Below, one piece after another: positions 11,011 to 22,955 of a stretch of 64,000 bases of DNA (positions within the stretch are counted from its first letter, which is position 1; each line of letters begins with the position of its first letter). The position numbers and the translations under genes were made by a program. The notes beneath the pieces were generated by a model that saw only the letters and a list, made by a program, of their open reading frames with translations, was not told the origin of the DNA and searched no databases. Source of the stretch: Saccopteryx bilineata (taxonomy: Eukaryota > Chordata > Mammalia > Chiroptera > Emballonuridae); assembly GCF_036850765.1 (NCBI RefSeq), contig NC_089496.1:47482113-47546112 (forward strand), written 5' to 3'.

Positions 11011-12607
11011 CTTCCTTGGCCTTGCTCAGTGTCTGCTGGGGTACGGGCCCCTCCACCTCCTCTCACTGCACCCAGGGCTGCGGGAAGGGTCGCACCCCCA
11101 GGGGAAGCTGGACGGGGGTGGTGTGGACAGTGTCGCTGGGCCCTGCGTTCTCGTCCCAGCCCACTGGTGACCCTTCCCGGAGCCGTCTCCATGTTTCCGG
11201 GGAAGACAGCATTCTCTGGCTGGCTACACAATACGTGTTGTTCTGAGGAGGACAGAAGCGGCTCTTCACACAGTGGCAGACGTTCTGGGATGGTCTGGAT
11301 GAGCCCCATTCACTGTGTGTCCCCAGAACCAGGGACGCAGTGCCCCCAGGGACACTCAGACAGTGCTGGGCAGCTGGGTTGGCAGAGTGGTTGGAGACCG
11401 GTATTTAAGGTGTCATCGTGCCCCTTCTGTGGGACCGCCCATTCTGGTGTGCTGTCCCACTGCTCATGGGCCACACCCCCAGTCTCCTCCCTGGGCGACG
11501 CCCACCCCCACCCCCACCGATGGGAAGCAGACCTCTGGGTTTCCAAAGACTTGCGTGGGAAAGAGTGATGGTGGCTCCTTCCCGTATTGCTGCTGTTTGG
11601 AAGGAGCCCAGGAATGTGGCCACGTGGCCTGTGAGAAGCACCAGGGCCCTGAGCGTCAGACCCTGGGTGGGCTCTGAAAGCACGCAGCTCGGAATTCCAC
11701 GGGCCAAGAGTGCAACCTTGGCCGCACTCACAGAATCCCCGGGCTTACCGTGAGCCCTGGTCTCATTCTTGTGTGAGGGCGTTGGCCAGAAGGTAGGTTG
11801 CAGTGCTTTCCTTTGGTCTGCTGAGGGTTGCTGGTGAGAACATCACTTGGGGGTTGGGGGGGCATCCTTCCCTTGGAATAAAATGCTGATTGAAGAAATG
11901 CAGGCCCTACAGAGCTCTCTGAATCCTCGAATCCACATAGACCTTCATCTGTTGTTGTGTGCCTGGCGGAAGACTGGGCTTTCTGCCCCACAGCGAGATG
12001 TTTGCGCCTCTGCTTGGGGCTGTGGGCCTCCATCAGCTGTCTGTGACCCCGCTGGTCAGGTTCTGCCCATCCGACATTCACCTCATTCTCACCATCCCAG
12101 AGCCCAGCAGTGAGGGTTGGACTGCAATGCGGGCTGCACTTGGAAGGCCAGCCTGTTGTGGTGGTCATGGTGACTGGGAGCTGACAGCGTGGGACAGGCA
12201 GTTTGACTTCACTGCGTCTCCTGGACCCGAAGGGGGTGTTCGCTGCTGCCTTCACGAAGGGGCCCGAGCGCAGACCGAGCTGGGTGGGGCGGTTCTCTGC
12301 AAGCCCCATCCTCCTCCTCGCCCAGCTCCACAGATGGTACCATCACTCGGTTACTCGAGCCAGGGGCATGTCCCACCCCTTGGGAGGTCATGTGGCTCTT
12401 ACCCTAGGTTGTTTCTCAAGTCTGTTCACATTTACCCTGGTCTGAGTCTCCAGCATCGCTGGTCTGGACACCTGTGACAGCTCAGCTGGTCGTGGGCTCC
12501 TGTCCTCGCCTTCTTCTAATCCTGCCTCTTCAGTGTGATCTTTTAAAGAGCGTATCGGGTCACGTCATTCCTTTGTGTAGCACCCTTCCATGGCTGTCCA
12601 GTCTTCT

Positions 12608-13330
12608 GAGATGGTCATGGGCTGAACTGTGTCCTTCCAAATTCACATGTTGAAGTTCGAGCTCTCAATGCCTTTGAATGTGCCAGTGTTTAGAGGTAGG
12701 ACCATTAAAGAGGTAATTAAGTTAAAATAAGGCCTTAGGGCAAGGGTCAGGAACCTATGGCTTGCAAGCCAGATGTGGCTCTTCTGATGGCTGCATCTGG
12801 CTCGCAGACAAATCTTTAATAAAAAAAATAATAACGTTAAAGATATAAAACATTCTCATGTATTACAATCCATTTATTTCCTACCTCTCATGTTCATGGT
12901 TGCAGGTGGCTGGAGCCAAACACAGCTGTCCTCTGGGACAACACCAAATTGTTATTGGATAGTGCGTAACGTACACGAGTCGTTCGTTGTATGGCTCTCA
13001 CGGAATTACATTTTAAAATATGTGGCGTTCTCAGCTAAAAAGTTTCCCGACCCCTTCCTTAGGGTGAGCTCTAATACAGTCTGACTGGTGTTATCAGAAG
13101 AGGAGATGGGGACACAGAGGGAAGACCATGTGAGGACACAGGGAGGTAACTGCCACCCAAGCCAAGGAGAGAGGACTCAGAAGAAACCAACCCTGCTGAC
13201 ACCTTGATCTGGGACTTCAGTCTCCAGAACGTTGGTTAAGCCGCCCGGTCTGCGGAACTTGGTCATGGCGGACGAAGCATACAGCCCTAGTTCTGCAGGT
13301 TCAGAACTTCCCAGCATCTGTAAACCCTGT
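12608..13330 (+). mobile_element. MLT1-type LTR, interrupted by a hAT element
   Basis: The left part has gggctgaactgtgtccttcc and attcacatgttgaagttcga, the start of an MLT1 LTR in forward orientation. After the insertion at 12741-13056 it continues with tgactggtgttatcagaaga, gaccatgtgaggacacaggg and aaccaaccctgctgacacct. It ends near 13330. No retroviral genes are present. Confidence 0.85.
12741..13056. mobile_element. Non-autonomous hAT DNA transposon, second family
   Basis: The element starts caagggtcaggaacc and ends in the near-inverse gtttcccgacccctt. It is flanked by an exact 8-bp duplication, ccttaggg, at 12733-12740 and 13057-13064. The interior (atggcttgcaagccagatgt near the left end) differs from the 10647 family. 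There is no transposase reading frame. Confidence 0.92.
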
Positions 13331-15283
13331 GAGACCTGTCCTTATTTTCCTTTCCCTTCACATTTTGGCTTAGAAGTCACTGCTTATGGAGGAGGGGGTT
13401 GCATTTCCTGACCTCATCACTCTTTCTATAGAGGGGTCTCCTCGCTTGGCCCCGCCCATCTTGTCATTTCTCATCATAGAATCTTAATACTTTTCCCTCA
13501 TTGGCGTCTTCCTGGTTTTAAGTGTCACGTTGCATTGCTTCTGAGATGCCAGCTTTCCCCACGTTTGGGCGTCTCTGAGGTTCGATGTGTTATTGCAGTC
13601 TGTGGCGAGGCAGACTTGAATTGCCAGCTTGTATTCTTTCTTGGTGATACGAAAAACAGTGGCGGATCTGACGGCATCGTAAATTCAGGAGAACGCAGCG
13701 GGAATGCCTCCGTAGGATTATTCGGTTCCTAGCCGCCTTCTGCATTCATGTGGTGAGCGCCGTGAGGACAGGGCTCTTCCTATGCCCTTCGCTGCCATGC
13801 CCCCTGGTCTAGGACGGGGCCTGGGACCAAGATACAAGTCACGCTGAATGGACGTTGCCCTCGGAGATGGCAGACTGCAACCCCGCCAGCAATCAGACAT
13901 GATCCTTTCCCATGAGGACATCTAAGCCGGCAGGCCACAGATGGCTTTGGGGCACTCGTACACCTTCCTCCTTCACCCCTCAAAGATGGAAGAACCCTCG
14001 TGAAAAGCAGTCCTTGGCTGTGCTGTGTGGGCACTCACCAGGAGAAGCCTCGGCCTGGCCCGTGCAGGAGGAAAGGCGCCTCTCCCTCCCCTCCACGCCC
14101 CAGGCCTTTGGTCAGCTAGCCCAGAGTCCCGAGGAAGTGGACTTCATCTTTGGAAAATGTCACCCACTTGGAAAAGGCTCCTGAATGAGAAAGCTCATTT
14201 ATAAACTCTCTGGGCAGCTTTTTGTGCCCTTCATCTTTGGACCGCAGGATAAATGGCAAGCTGCCCTCTTGTCTCTCTGCTGGAAAGTCCAGGGTGGCCG
14301 GTTATGCCGACGCCCTCTCCCTGGCAGGCTGCGCACCCCCTTTCTCTGCCCTGAATGAGCCCTGGTCCCCAGTCTTCCAGGCTCCCTGTTCGAGGTGACG
14401 CCCTCACCAGAAAAGCCTCTTTGAGCCTGGAACAGAAGCCAAGTTTGCAGTGGGGTTTAGGCACGTCCAGCCACGTCCTCTAAGACAACTAATTCCCCCA
14501 CATCCCACCGAGGAGCGGGCTCTTAAGTCACGTTTTAATGTCACACGATACTGGAACCAGGGCCGGACTGGCCAGGTGGGGGCAGGGCGTTTGGATACAG
14601 AGTAGCCTTTTCATCCGCTGGAAGAAGCAGCTGTTCATGAGCAAATCCTTCACCAAGGACCATGTCCAGGGCCTGCTGAGCACAGCCCTCTGTTCAAGAC
14701 ATCCAGCCCAGAGTCTGCTCCCGGCGGGCCCCGAGGGGCCCAAGGAAGACTGCCCGCCACTCTCCTGTGATGGGTCCTGGAGAAAGTACGCCCTTCTCCC
14801 TGCTGGAAAAATAATTCCCATTCTTTCCTTAATCCACAGGCCACGGCTGCAAATACCTGAGCAAGCAAACATCTCCCGGGGCTGGTGGGGATTTAGGCCA
14901 GAATCCGTCCGCCCAGCCCACGGCACGTACGAACTGAGTACACCCGGGTACAGGTGGGGAGAGGCGCTGCCCAGGAGTCCCAGGCGATGGGCAGGGAGAG
15001 TAGGGAGGGCTGGCGAGCCAGGGGCAGAGCCAGCCGGGCGTCTGACTCCGCTGGGCAGGCAGAACGGCCGCCGACTGGGGGATGAGGGCCAGGTGCGTGT
15101 GCCGTGGCACCTGCTTCCCCGAGCACCCCTCTACCGGGAACTCTGCTGGAGCTTCCCTGGCGAACCCCTCACCAGGAGGCAGGCCCGGCTCCCACCCTCC
15201 CTTCCCCCGGCTCTCGCTCCCGAGGCCCCTCCGTGCCCCGAGAGTCTCACTGGTTCCTGGCATCAGACTGCTCACCCCGCGGC

Positions 15284-15710
15284 CTCTCTGCTCCCTGTGG
15301 CCCCAGGTCCTACCTGTCCCCAGGGCAGAGTCCTGTCTAGCTCCTGACCCTCCACACTCCCGGGGACCTCTCTGCTCCCTGTGGCCCCAGGCCCTGCCTG
15401 TCCCCAGGGCAGAGTCCTGTCTAGCTCCTGACCCTCCACACTCCCGGGGACCTCTCTGCTCCCTGTGGCCCCAGGTCCTACCTGTCCCCAGGGCAGAGTC
15501 CTGTCTAGCTCCTGACCCTCCACACTCCCGGGGACCTCTCTGCTCCCTGTGGCCCCAGGTCCTACCTGTCCCCAGGGCAGAGTCCTGTCTAGCTCCTGAC
15601 CCTCCACACTCCCGGGGACCTCTCTGCTCCCTGTGGCCCCAGGCCCTGCCTGTCCCCAGGGCAGAGTCCTGTCTGGCTTCTGACCCTCCACGCTCACGAG
15701 GACCTCCGCT
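15284..15710. repeat. 84-bp minisatellite, about five copies
   Basis: Copies of the block beginning ctctctgctccctgtggccc recur every 84 bp, for example at 15369, 15453 and 15537. Because 84 is divisible by three and the unit lacks stops, long repetitive reading frames appear on both strands. The array is in the MINDY4 intron. Middle copies are almost identical and the outer ones have diverged. Confidence 0.95.
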
Positions 15711-16199
15711 CATCAAACACATGCTTGTGTTGACTGTGGCCCCGCTCTCGTTGCTGAGGGCACAGCCCAGCGTGCGGGCGGTGGGCAGGAGCGTCACCGT
15801 GAGGCCATGATGGGTACCCTGGAGGAGGGCGTGCACCTCGTACCCAGTGCCAGCACCCCCACGAGTGGGAGCCCGCGCTGGTGCTTTGTGCTCCCTGGTT
15901 GGCTGGTTTGGGTGATGCGGGACCCTGAGGGAGGGACAGGGTTACCAGCCGTCTGGACTGTGGGTGCACAGGTGTGGAGGCTCCCCATGCTGGGTCAGTC
16001 TGGGGACTGGTGAGAGGTTTCCTGGGGCTGAGGGGTGGGCCGGGGAGCGTGTGGAAGGCCTGTTTGGGTCGTCATTGTTTGGGCCGGACAGGCCGGGCAT
16101 GAAGGAGCTTTGGGAAGTCGGACGGGCAGCACAGGGTACCAGTTGGATGTGCAATGACGGGCACGTGTGTCGGGTTTCAAGCTGGTATCGCACGGCTGT

Positions 16200-16360
16200 C
16201 TGGGAGGTGGAGGCCCTGTGAGAGCAGGCTGGGCAGCAGGCTCTGGGAGGCGGAGGCCCTGTGAACAGCAGGCTGGGCAGCGTGCTCTGGGAGGCGGAGG
16301 CCCTGTGAGCAGCGGGCTGGGCAGCGTGCTCTGGGAGGCAGGTGTGCCTGTGAGCAGCGC
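16200..16360. repeat. 43-44 bp minisatellite, about four copies
   Basis: Blocks beginning tgggaggcggaggccctgtg recur at 16201, 16244, 16288 and 16332. The array ends about 125 bp before a MINDY4 exon at 16485. Confidence 0.9.
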
Positions 16361-16484
16361 ACACATTGGATCCCCAACTGGGCCTCTCGGAGTCTAGCGG
16401 GCCCTGGGGCTGGACAGAGGACGCTCGGCCCTCCTCCTTGGGGACAGCACGCTGCATCGGGCCCCCCTGTCCCCGCCCCTGCAG

Positions 16485-16665
16485 GTGGGCTGCTTCCTGA
16501 AGACCCCGCGCTTCCCTGTCTGGGTGCTGTGCAGCGAGAGCCACTTCAGCGTGCTCTTCAGCCTGCAGCCGGAGCTCCTGCGGGACTGGAGGGCCGAGAA
16601 GCTCTTCGACCTGTACTACTACGACGGGCTGGCCAACCAGCAGGAGCCAATCCGGCTGACCATCG
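16485..16665 (+). CDS. MINDY4: MINDY4 coding exon with the presumed catalytic histidine
   Basis: The acceptor cctgcag ends at 16484 and the donor gtgcgc starts at 16666. Sixty codons plus one base encode [20 protein letters not shown], then [20 protein letters not shown], then a segment ending QQEPIRLTI. The histidine in SESHFSVLF (16542-16544) aligns by motif with the catalytic histidine of MINDY-1 (H319), which has the form NHFS. The catalytic cysteine is encoded upstream of the window. The exon is intact; the role is known for the family and inferred here. Confidence 0.95.
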
Positions 16666-17231
16666 GTGCGCTGCCTCCCACCCTGCCCACCCTTGGGAGC
16701 CTCCAGGCGGGTGGGGGCAGGCCTCAGTGTCTGTGTGCAGGGCACTCCCAGAGCAACACAGCCTCACGCGGGTGTCGGGACTAGGGCACCAGAGGGCGAG
16801 GGTTGGGGGTCCTCCTGCAGGAGGGGGCCCGAGCTGGGCCTGAGAAACCGGTGGCGTTAGGGGCATAAGGTGAGGGTGAGAGCGCGGCTCGGAGGGCCTG
16901 GAGCACTGTGCCATCAGGTTTGGGTTTATTCTCCGGGCGGTAGGGAGCCCTGGGAGGTTTGGGAGCGGGGCAGTGATGGGGTCAGGTGTGTTTTTATTCT
17001 GGCAGCTGAAATGGGGGCAGGAGGGTGGGGTGGCCACTGGAGGTGGGAGGCCAGTGCGGCGGGTGCCGTGGTGTCCAGGTGGGAACTGAGGAACAGGGAC
17101 GAGGGTGGTCCTGCAGGGAGAGAGGAGGGGCAGGTGCCAGGGGAGTCGGGCCCCAGGAGCTGGGTCGGCAGTGCTGACCGCAGGGTGAGCTCGGGCCCTG
17201 GGCTGAGCATCTGCCTCTCTCGCCTCCCCAG
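16666..17231 (+). other. MINDY4: Short MINDY4 intron
   Basis: A 566-bp intron between two supported exons. Part of it, about 16880-17130, resembles an old interspersed repeat whose wording recurs near 33570-33800 (phrases such as tttgggagcggggcagtgat). I cannot name the family. Confidence 0.75.
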
Positions 17232-17304
17232 ACACCACCCAGACTGTTCCTGAGGACAGGGACGGCGAGCTCGTCCCGCCCCTCGAGCTCTGCATCAGGA
17301 CCAA
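17232..17304 (+). CDS. MINDY4: MINDY4 coding exon, second from the end
   Basis: The acceptor ctccccag ends at 17231. The donor gtgagt starts at 17305. With the split aspartate codon it reads [20 protein letters not shown] followed by CIRT and AA of the next lysine codon. The acidic linker and [11 protein letters not shown] are typical of the MINDY4 C-terminus. The end of this exon together with its donor is the first unit of a three-copy tandem repeat, so two more identical donor sites follow at 17447 and 17588. Confidence 0.94.
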
Positions 17305-17717
17305 GTGAGTGGGGCCCAGCGCTGGCTGTGCACCCCCGCCTACCTCGGTGGCCGGAAGTGTGGTGCTTGGGGGCGGGGGGCCTGCAGTGAGGGAGCCGCC
17401 CCAGCTCGGGGGGCGTGGCGAGGTGGGCCCCCTGCATCAGGACCAAGTGAGTGGGGCCCAGCGCTGGCTGTGCACCCCGCCTACCTCGGTGGCCGGAAGT
17501 GTGGTGCTTGGGGGCGGGGGGCCTGCAGTGAGGGAGCCGCCCCAGCTCGGGGGGCGTGGCGAGGTGGGCCCCCTGCATCAGGACCAAGTGAGTGGGGCCC
17601 AGCGCTGGCTGTGCACCCCGCCTACCTCGGTGGCTGGGAGTGTGGTGCTTGGGGGCGGGGGGCCTGCAGTGAGGGAGCCGCCCCAGCTCGGAGGGCGTGG
17701 CGAGGTGGGCCCCCTGC
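17290..17717 (+). repeat. 141-142 bp tandem triplication of an exon end plus 5' splice site
   Basis: The unit starts ctgcatcaggaccaagtgag, the last bases of the MINDY4 exon and its donor. It is repeated at 17432 and about 17573. Donor gt positions are 17305, 17447 and 17588. The copies differ by only a few bases, suggesting recent origin. Confidence 0.95.
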
Positions 17718-18424
17718 AGCCTGGAGAGAGTGCTTGGCGCTTGTTCGCATGTAGTCTCTATGATCACCCTGGCCCGAGTGGAAGTGTGTGATTTGTGGGG
17801 TGATGTGTCTTCAGATAGCATCTGAAGATAACCTTGTGGTGGAGGCTGGGGTGAGTGGGTGCCTCTGGAGACCCCCCCCCCACCCAAGGCACCCCCCCAT
17901 GTGGTGAGCGTTGTTAGGTCCAAAGGCGGAGGACAGGTAAGGCTACCTGAGGGATGGGCGTGGGGGATCCTGAGCAGGACAGAAGGTGGTCGGGACAGAC
18001 CCGCCTGGCGTGTAGCTGGGGGTGGCTTCCTGCTGCAGCACCCTCGGCACTGGGGAGGGGCAGCCTCGGTCATTCTGCTGTGGTTGGGCCCCTGGGCGCG
18101 GGCTCCCCTGGCCTCAGAGAGGGTGGGGGTCCTCGGCTCCTCTGACCTGGCTCCTCAATATTTAGAGGACAGCTGAGGCTCAGGCCGGGGCCGGGAGCTG
18201 CCCAGGCTCCGGAGGAGTCGGGGCTCCCTTCACTCACTCAAGCAGGGCCCCGGGCAAGGGCCGCACTCTGCCGGGGGCTGGGCTTGCGTTGTGGGGAGCT
18301 CCCAGGCTCAGGCGGGCCCTTCACGGAGCCCTTGGGTCGTGACTTGGAGGCCTCCGGGTGCAGTGGGAGGAGCAGGCCAGGGACAGAGAGCCTTCTCTGG
18401 GGGAAGCAGCACAGTGCGCAGGCG

Positions 18425-18620
18425 TGATGAGGGCCAGGCTGCCTGGGTGTGAATCCTGGCCTTGCCCCTATTGGCTGTAAGCCGCCAGACCTCGCCTCTC
18501 TGTGCCTCACCCTGGCATCTGTAAAGTGGGGGTAACGGCAGTGCCTGGCTCACGGGGTTCTGCACGGTGCTGGGACGCTACCAACCACTCTGTGAGCCGC
18601 TCTCATCTTTGTGATTGTCG
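18425..18620 (+). repeat. MIR SINE fragment
   Basis: Phrases gcctgggtgtgaatcctggc, tctctgtgcctcaccctggc and ctgtaaagtgggggtaacg follow the full MIR order in forward orientation. Confidence 0.85.
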
Positions 18621-19557
18621 TCTGAGTCGCTGTGACCTCAGGTGGAACCTCCATGTCTGTTTTGAAGAGGTCAGGATTGGGGTGGAGGGCAGTGGCTAGG
18701 CCCTGCGACTCTGATGTCCAGGGGGCTCACCCGGAGCCTCGGGGCGCTGCCCACTCGCAGGCGAGCCAGCCCTGGAGAGGTGGCGCACAGAGGAAGGACG
18801 CCACGTCGCATGCGGGAGGGGACACGGGAGATGTCAAGACGGTCTCATTAGGCCTCGTTCGTTCGCCCGTCTGCTCGCCTGCCTGCCCGCGGGCCGGGCG
18901 CCGCATTCCTGCGGGGTCACGTGCCGGCATTTCTTTCGTCGGGAGGATCACAGGCATGTGCAGGTCGCTGTCCTTTCATGTGCGAAGGCCACTCACTCAG
19001 AGTGATGAGAGAAGGGCAAGTGGCGGGGAGAGGAGGTGACAGGGCCTCGGCACCTCCTGCCTGGGGGTGAGAGGCCACAGGCCAGTCTTCCTGCAGCTGG
19101 GCTCGCCAAGCAGGGCTCAGGACCACACCCTGGGCAGGGCTGCGCCCGGCTCGGGGCCCCTGGGGCTCTCGCCGAAGGTGCACTGGTCTCCGCACCCCTC
19201 CCAGGGCCCACCACCCCGAACCACGCCAACTGCTCCAGGTGGAGTGACTGTCTTTCCCAGGAAGGCTCTGCCGGACTCACCGAGCACCTCCCGGGGGCCC
19301 AGGGACTGGACTCCTTGGCTCAGCCCTAATTGGCAAGTGCTTGACAGTGACCTGGGGCTCCGCTTTGCCGGGGGCTCGGCCCAGAGACACCTGAACGTGA
19401 GCGGGGCCTGGAGCCTCTTCCTCTCTGGCAGGACCTTCCCCCGGGACCTCCTGCCACCCCACCCCACCCCTGTGCCCTGCAAAGTCACCATGACACCGTG
19501 GCTCAGGAAGTGATGTGGGAGGCCGCTTGCATCAGGGAGTGAGCCCTAGGCTGGGGC

Positions 19558-19800
19558 GGGTCCACCCTGCCCTCACCTGTCCCTGCTCGCTGTCGCGGGG
19601 GTCCACCCTGTCCTCACCTGTCCCTGCTCGCTGTCGCGGGGGTCCACCCTGCCCTCACCTGTCCCTGCTCGCTGTCGCGGGGGTCCACCCTGCCCTCACC
19701 TGTCCCTGCTCACTGTCGCGGGGGTCCACTCTGTCCTCACCTGTCCCTGCTCGCTGTTGCGGGGGTCTACCCTGTCCTCACCTGTCCCTGCTCACTGTCG
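19558..19800. repeat. 41-bp minisatellite, about six copies
   Basis: Units with tccaccctgccctcacctgt and ccctgctcgctgtcgcgggg recur every 41 bp, with small substitutions such as tgtcgtggg in the last copy. Confidence 0.93.
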
Positions 19801-20559
19801 TGGGACGGGCTTCGGCAGGCCGAGCCCTGGCACCTCCTCCAACAGGGCATCCCAGCCCTTGTCACAGATGGAAGTCATTCCTGTAGAGCCTACGGTCCAG
19901 GACAACCGGATGGGGACTCTGGTTGGTGCCGACTCCTGAGGGAATTCTGTAGGCCCAAGAATTTGCATTTCTGACGAGTCCCCAGGTGTGTGGGCACGGC
20001 TGTCCCTGGCCCGCACTTTGAGGACTATACCTCCAGTGCCTGAAAGGGGCAGCGTCTCCCTTTCCTGGCTGCCTGGTGAGAACAGATGTCAGGCGAGGTG
20101 CTGACCCCCTTGCAGACCAGGGGTGCTGTCTTCCTGGCCCGCCGGCCGCCCGGCCCCGGCCCTCCAGAGCTGGTGTGCATGGTCCGTCCTCTGCTAGGAC
20201 TTCCCACCTCCGCCATCGCTGGCCCCACCGCAGGTGTCCACCTAGGCAGTGGACACGGTCAGACTTTTCCCGGCATCATTCCCAGAGAGTGGAGTGGGTG
20301 GGGTGGGCGTCCCTCCTGCGGTCCCCATCAGATAACATGCCGCTGTAATGAGAAACAGCAGCCCGGCCTCCTGGAATCCTGTCCCGAGGGTGTGGATTAC
20401 AAAGGCTTTGCGTTTTGTTTTCATCCACATTCTCAAACCGCTGGAAGGGAGAAACTTGGGAAAGTGGCCTTCAAGGTCAGTGCGGACCCGCTGGACACGG
20501 GCCCTGCCTTCTGAGGGGTAACTCCTGCTCCATCAGGAAGTCCCGGCCTTGGTGGGAAG

Positions 20560-20670
20560 GGGTGCGTGTGGTGCTGTGGCCGGAGCTCAGGTCATTGCTA
20601 AGGGCGGTCAGATCGGGGTGCGTGTGATGCTGTGGCCGGAGCTCAGGTCATTGCTAAGGGCGGTCAGACC
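20560..20670. repeat. 63-bp direct repeat, two copies
   Basis: The phrase gctgtggccggagctcaggt followed by cattgctaagggcggtcaga occurs twice in tandem, 63 bp apart. Confidence 0.9.
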
Positions 20671-22424
20671 CCAAGCACCTGCCAGGCGAGTCTGCGTGCT
20701 CCCCGAAGGGTGAGCCTCTGGGCAGGTGGCTCCCTTCCCATCACTTCAGCCCCATGGAGCCCTGGCCTGAGTTCCATGGGAAGAAACAGCTGGATAGGAC
20801 TTGGTTCTTGCTCTCGGAGTTCATAGTCAAGTTCAGAACCAACTCTGTTCTAGTCCAGGGAGAGGCACTGTCTACCCTCAACCCTCGCTCCGTTGCCCCA
20901 GAAGGACCTCCGACGCTCACCCTGACCCAGCAGGGAGACACCACGCCCTTGGCCATCTGGCATCTTGCTTGGACCCACAGAAAGGCCCTTGCTCACCACC
21001 AGGCCTGGCCCTTCCTTTCACAGACGGGCTCTCCAGAGTGGAGGTCTGGGCCTCCGGCCACACCTCTGGTCACAAGCAACATGCAGCCTGCATCTCAGGC
21101 TCCAGCTGTCTCAGCCCAGTGGAAGGTCACTGAGCGGGCATTGTGACTTCCCGCCACCTGGCTTTGTTGCCATGGTGACACAGCCTAAGACCAGACCTCG
21201 GGTTTTTGTCTTCGGAGAAGAGCATCCTGAGTTGAACGGTCCCTGGGTACCTTGCCATCTCTACAGTCTGGTGTGACGCACATCTTCGCCTCTGAGAGTC
21301 TCCTGTTACCTTCGCTTGGGTCAGGAATGTGGGGCCTGCCTCCTGCCCTCTTCCCCCCACTGTTTGCTAACCTTAATCTCAGCAAAAACAGGCTCATTTA
21401 TGGTCATTTCCCAACAAGACCAACACACCAGCCTAGCTAGAGTGGGAGAAAATGAAACAGCTGTCAACTGTCCACAAAAAGAGGAAAGACCTCACAACCA
21501 CGGCCTGGGGCGGGTCCCAGATGTTTCTGTTTGGAGGCTCAGACAAGAAATTGAAAATGTAATTTCAGCTGGGAACATTGCCTTCCAGGGACCGGAGCCC
21601 AGAGCCCTGCTCCCCCGCGGTCCCCTGCCCGCCCGAGGGTCACCCGCGGTCGGAGGGTTCCCCGGGTGCCCCCACTGCCCCAGCCGCCCTGCTGCCTTTG
21701 TGCACACCTGCCGCAGGTATCCCTTGTCCCTGGTTGGGCTTGCAGATCGCTGAGCTCCGCGACGCAGGGGAAGAACACAGAACAGGGCTCTGGGGGCCTC
21801 CGCCGAGTCCACTCTGTGGCTGTCGCGTTGCGTGACCTCTAGAAGGTTTGGTTCTGCTCCACGCCGCGTTCCCCCATCTGCTGACTGGGTCTGACGATGT
21901 CCTCCCTGAGAGGCTGTGAAGGGCTCACACCTGCATGAGGGGAGGAGGGCGAATCGGGAGGAGGCAGAGAAGGGACAGGAGAGTGGCCGTGGGCCTGGGC
22001 AGGGCTTTGTGACAGCCCGGGGCCAAGGGAAGGGACAGGGTTGTGTGAACAAAGATAAAGGTTCTCCCACTGGGTCCTGGGGCTCCAGGAGCAGCAGCTG
22101 GTGTGGAGGGGGCTGTCCAGCAGTGCCCCTGGGGCCCATGCTCTGACTGAGCTGGTGAGCGCCTAGCTCTGCCCTCAGGGGATCACAGCCTATTGAGGGA
22201 GGGAGACCCCGACACCACGGCCAGGGAAAGGCTCAGGTGTGCAGGAAGGACCCCCAGGGCGAGAGAGCCCTTCTGGAAGGAGGCGTCCTGGGCCTGATCC
22301 TGGAGGTTGGGGGCGGAGGGCACAGGCCTGACCCACAGGGGAGAGATGCCCCACGGGACTCACCCAGAGCGCTGGGCCCAGGGAGGGACACTCGCACATA
22401 GGACACACGCGTGGAAACCGGAGC

Positions 22425-22620
22425 GAGTGAGAGGAGGGTCCGGAGTGTCTGCACCAGGCAGCACTGCTGCGGTCAAGCCTGGCCCGAGCGAGAGGAGGGC
22501 ACGGAGTGTCTGCACCAGGCAGCACTGCTGCGGTCAAGCCTGGCCCGAGCGAGTGAGAGGAGGGCACGGAGTGTCTGCACCAGGCAGCACTGCTGCGGTC
22601 AAGCCTGGCCCGCCCTCCTT
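22425..22620. repeat. About 63-bp minisatellite, three copies
   Basis: The block cggagtgtctgcaccaggca, then gcactgctgcggtcaagcct, recurs three times. Spacing varies slightly through loss or gain of a short gagtgaga piece. Confidence 0.92.
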
Positions 22621-22784
22621 CCGGGCCATTGCCGGCTCTGTCGGACGTGTTTCCTGCTGAAAACTTTCATCAGGGCTGAACATCGGCTGGGGCAGTGGCT
22701 GCTGCTCTGTGGTGGTGACGGCCCTGGGAGGAGAGGGCCTCCCCTGCGATGCTGAGCCCACCCGAGCTCAGCCGCAATGCCAGT

Positions 22785-22955
22785 GGCCCTCACCGGGGTG
22801 GTTTTGCACCCCGGGGGCTATTTGGCAATGCCTGGGGGCATTTTTCACAGCACGGGTCAGGTGGAGGGTATTAGACATCCTACAATGTACAAGACAGCCC
22901 CGTAGCAGAAAGCCGTAGCCCAAATACCAGGGTGTTGGGGTCGAGCGGCCCAGCG
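22785..22955 (+). mobile_element. MER5A-like hAT-Charlie fossil
   Basis: The order gctatttggcaatgcctggg, then catcctacaatgtacaagac, then agccc and gcccaaatacc matches the MER5A consensus as I remember it. It is old and diverged, non-coding, with uncertain ends. Confidence 0.65.

Larger units (their letters stand above)
9920..16484 (+). other. MINDY4: MINDY4 intron, 6.6 kb
   Basis: The exons on each side join as NVCK to VGCF, so no exon is expected between them. The intron holds two MLT1 LTRs, each split by a hAT element, an 84-bp minisatellite at 15284-15710 and a 44-bp minisatellite at 16200-16360. The rest is unique GC-rich intron without a supported gene. Confidence 0.8.

Noticed and set aside
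14829..15836. Minus-strand open frame of 335 codons with a 28-residue repeat
   Set aside because: Produced by the 84-bp minisatellite in a MINDY4 intron. No homologous protein, start context or splice pattern is recognised.
17305..17791. Two plus-strand frames of about 150 codons after the MINDY4 exon
   Set aside because: They read through the splice-site triplication in intron sequence and do not continue the MINDY4 frame, which stops at once.
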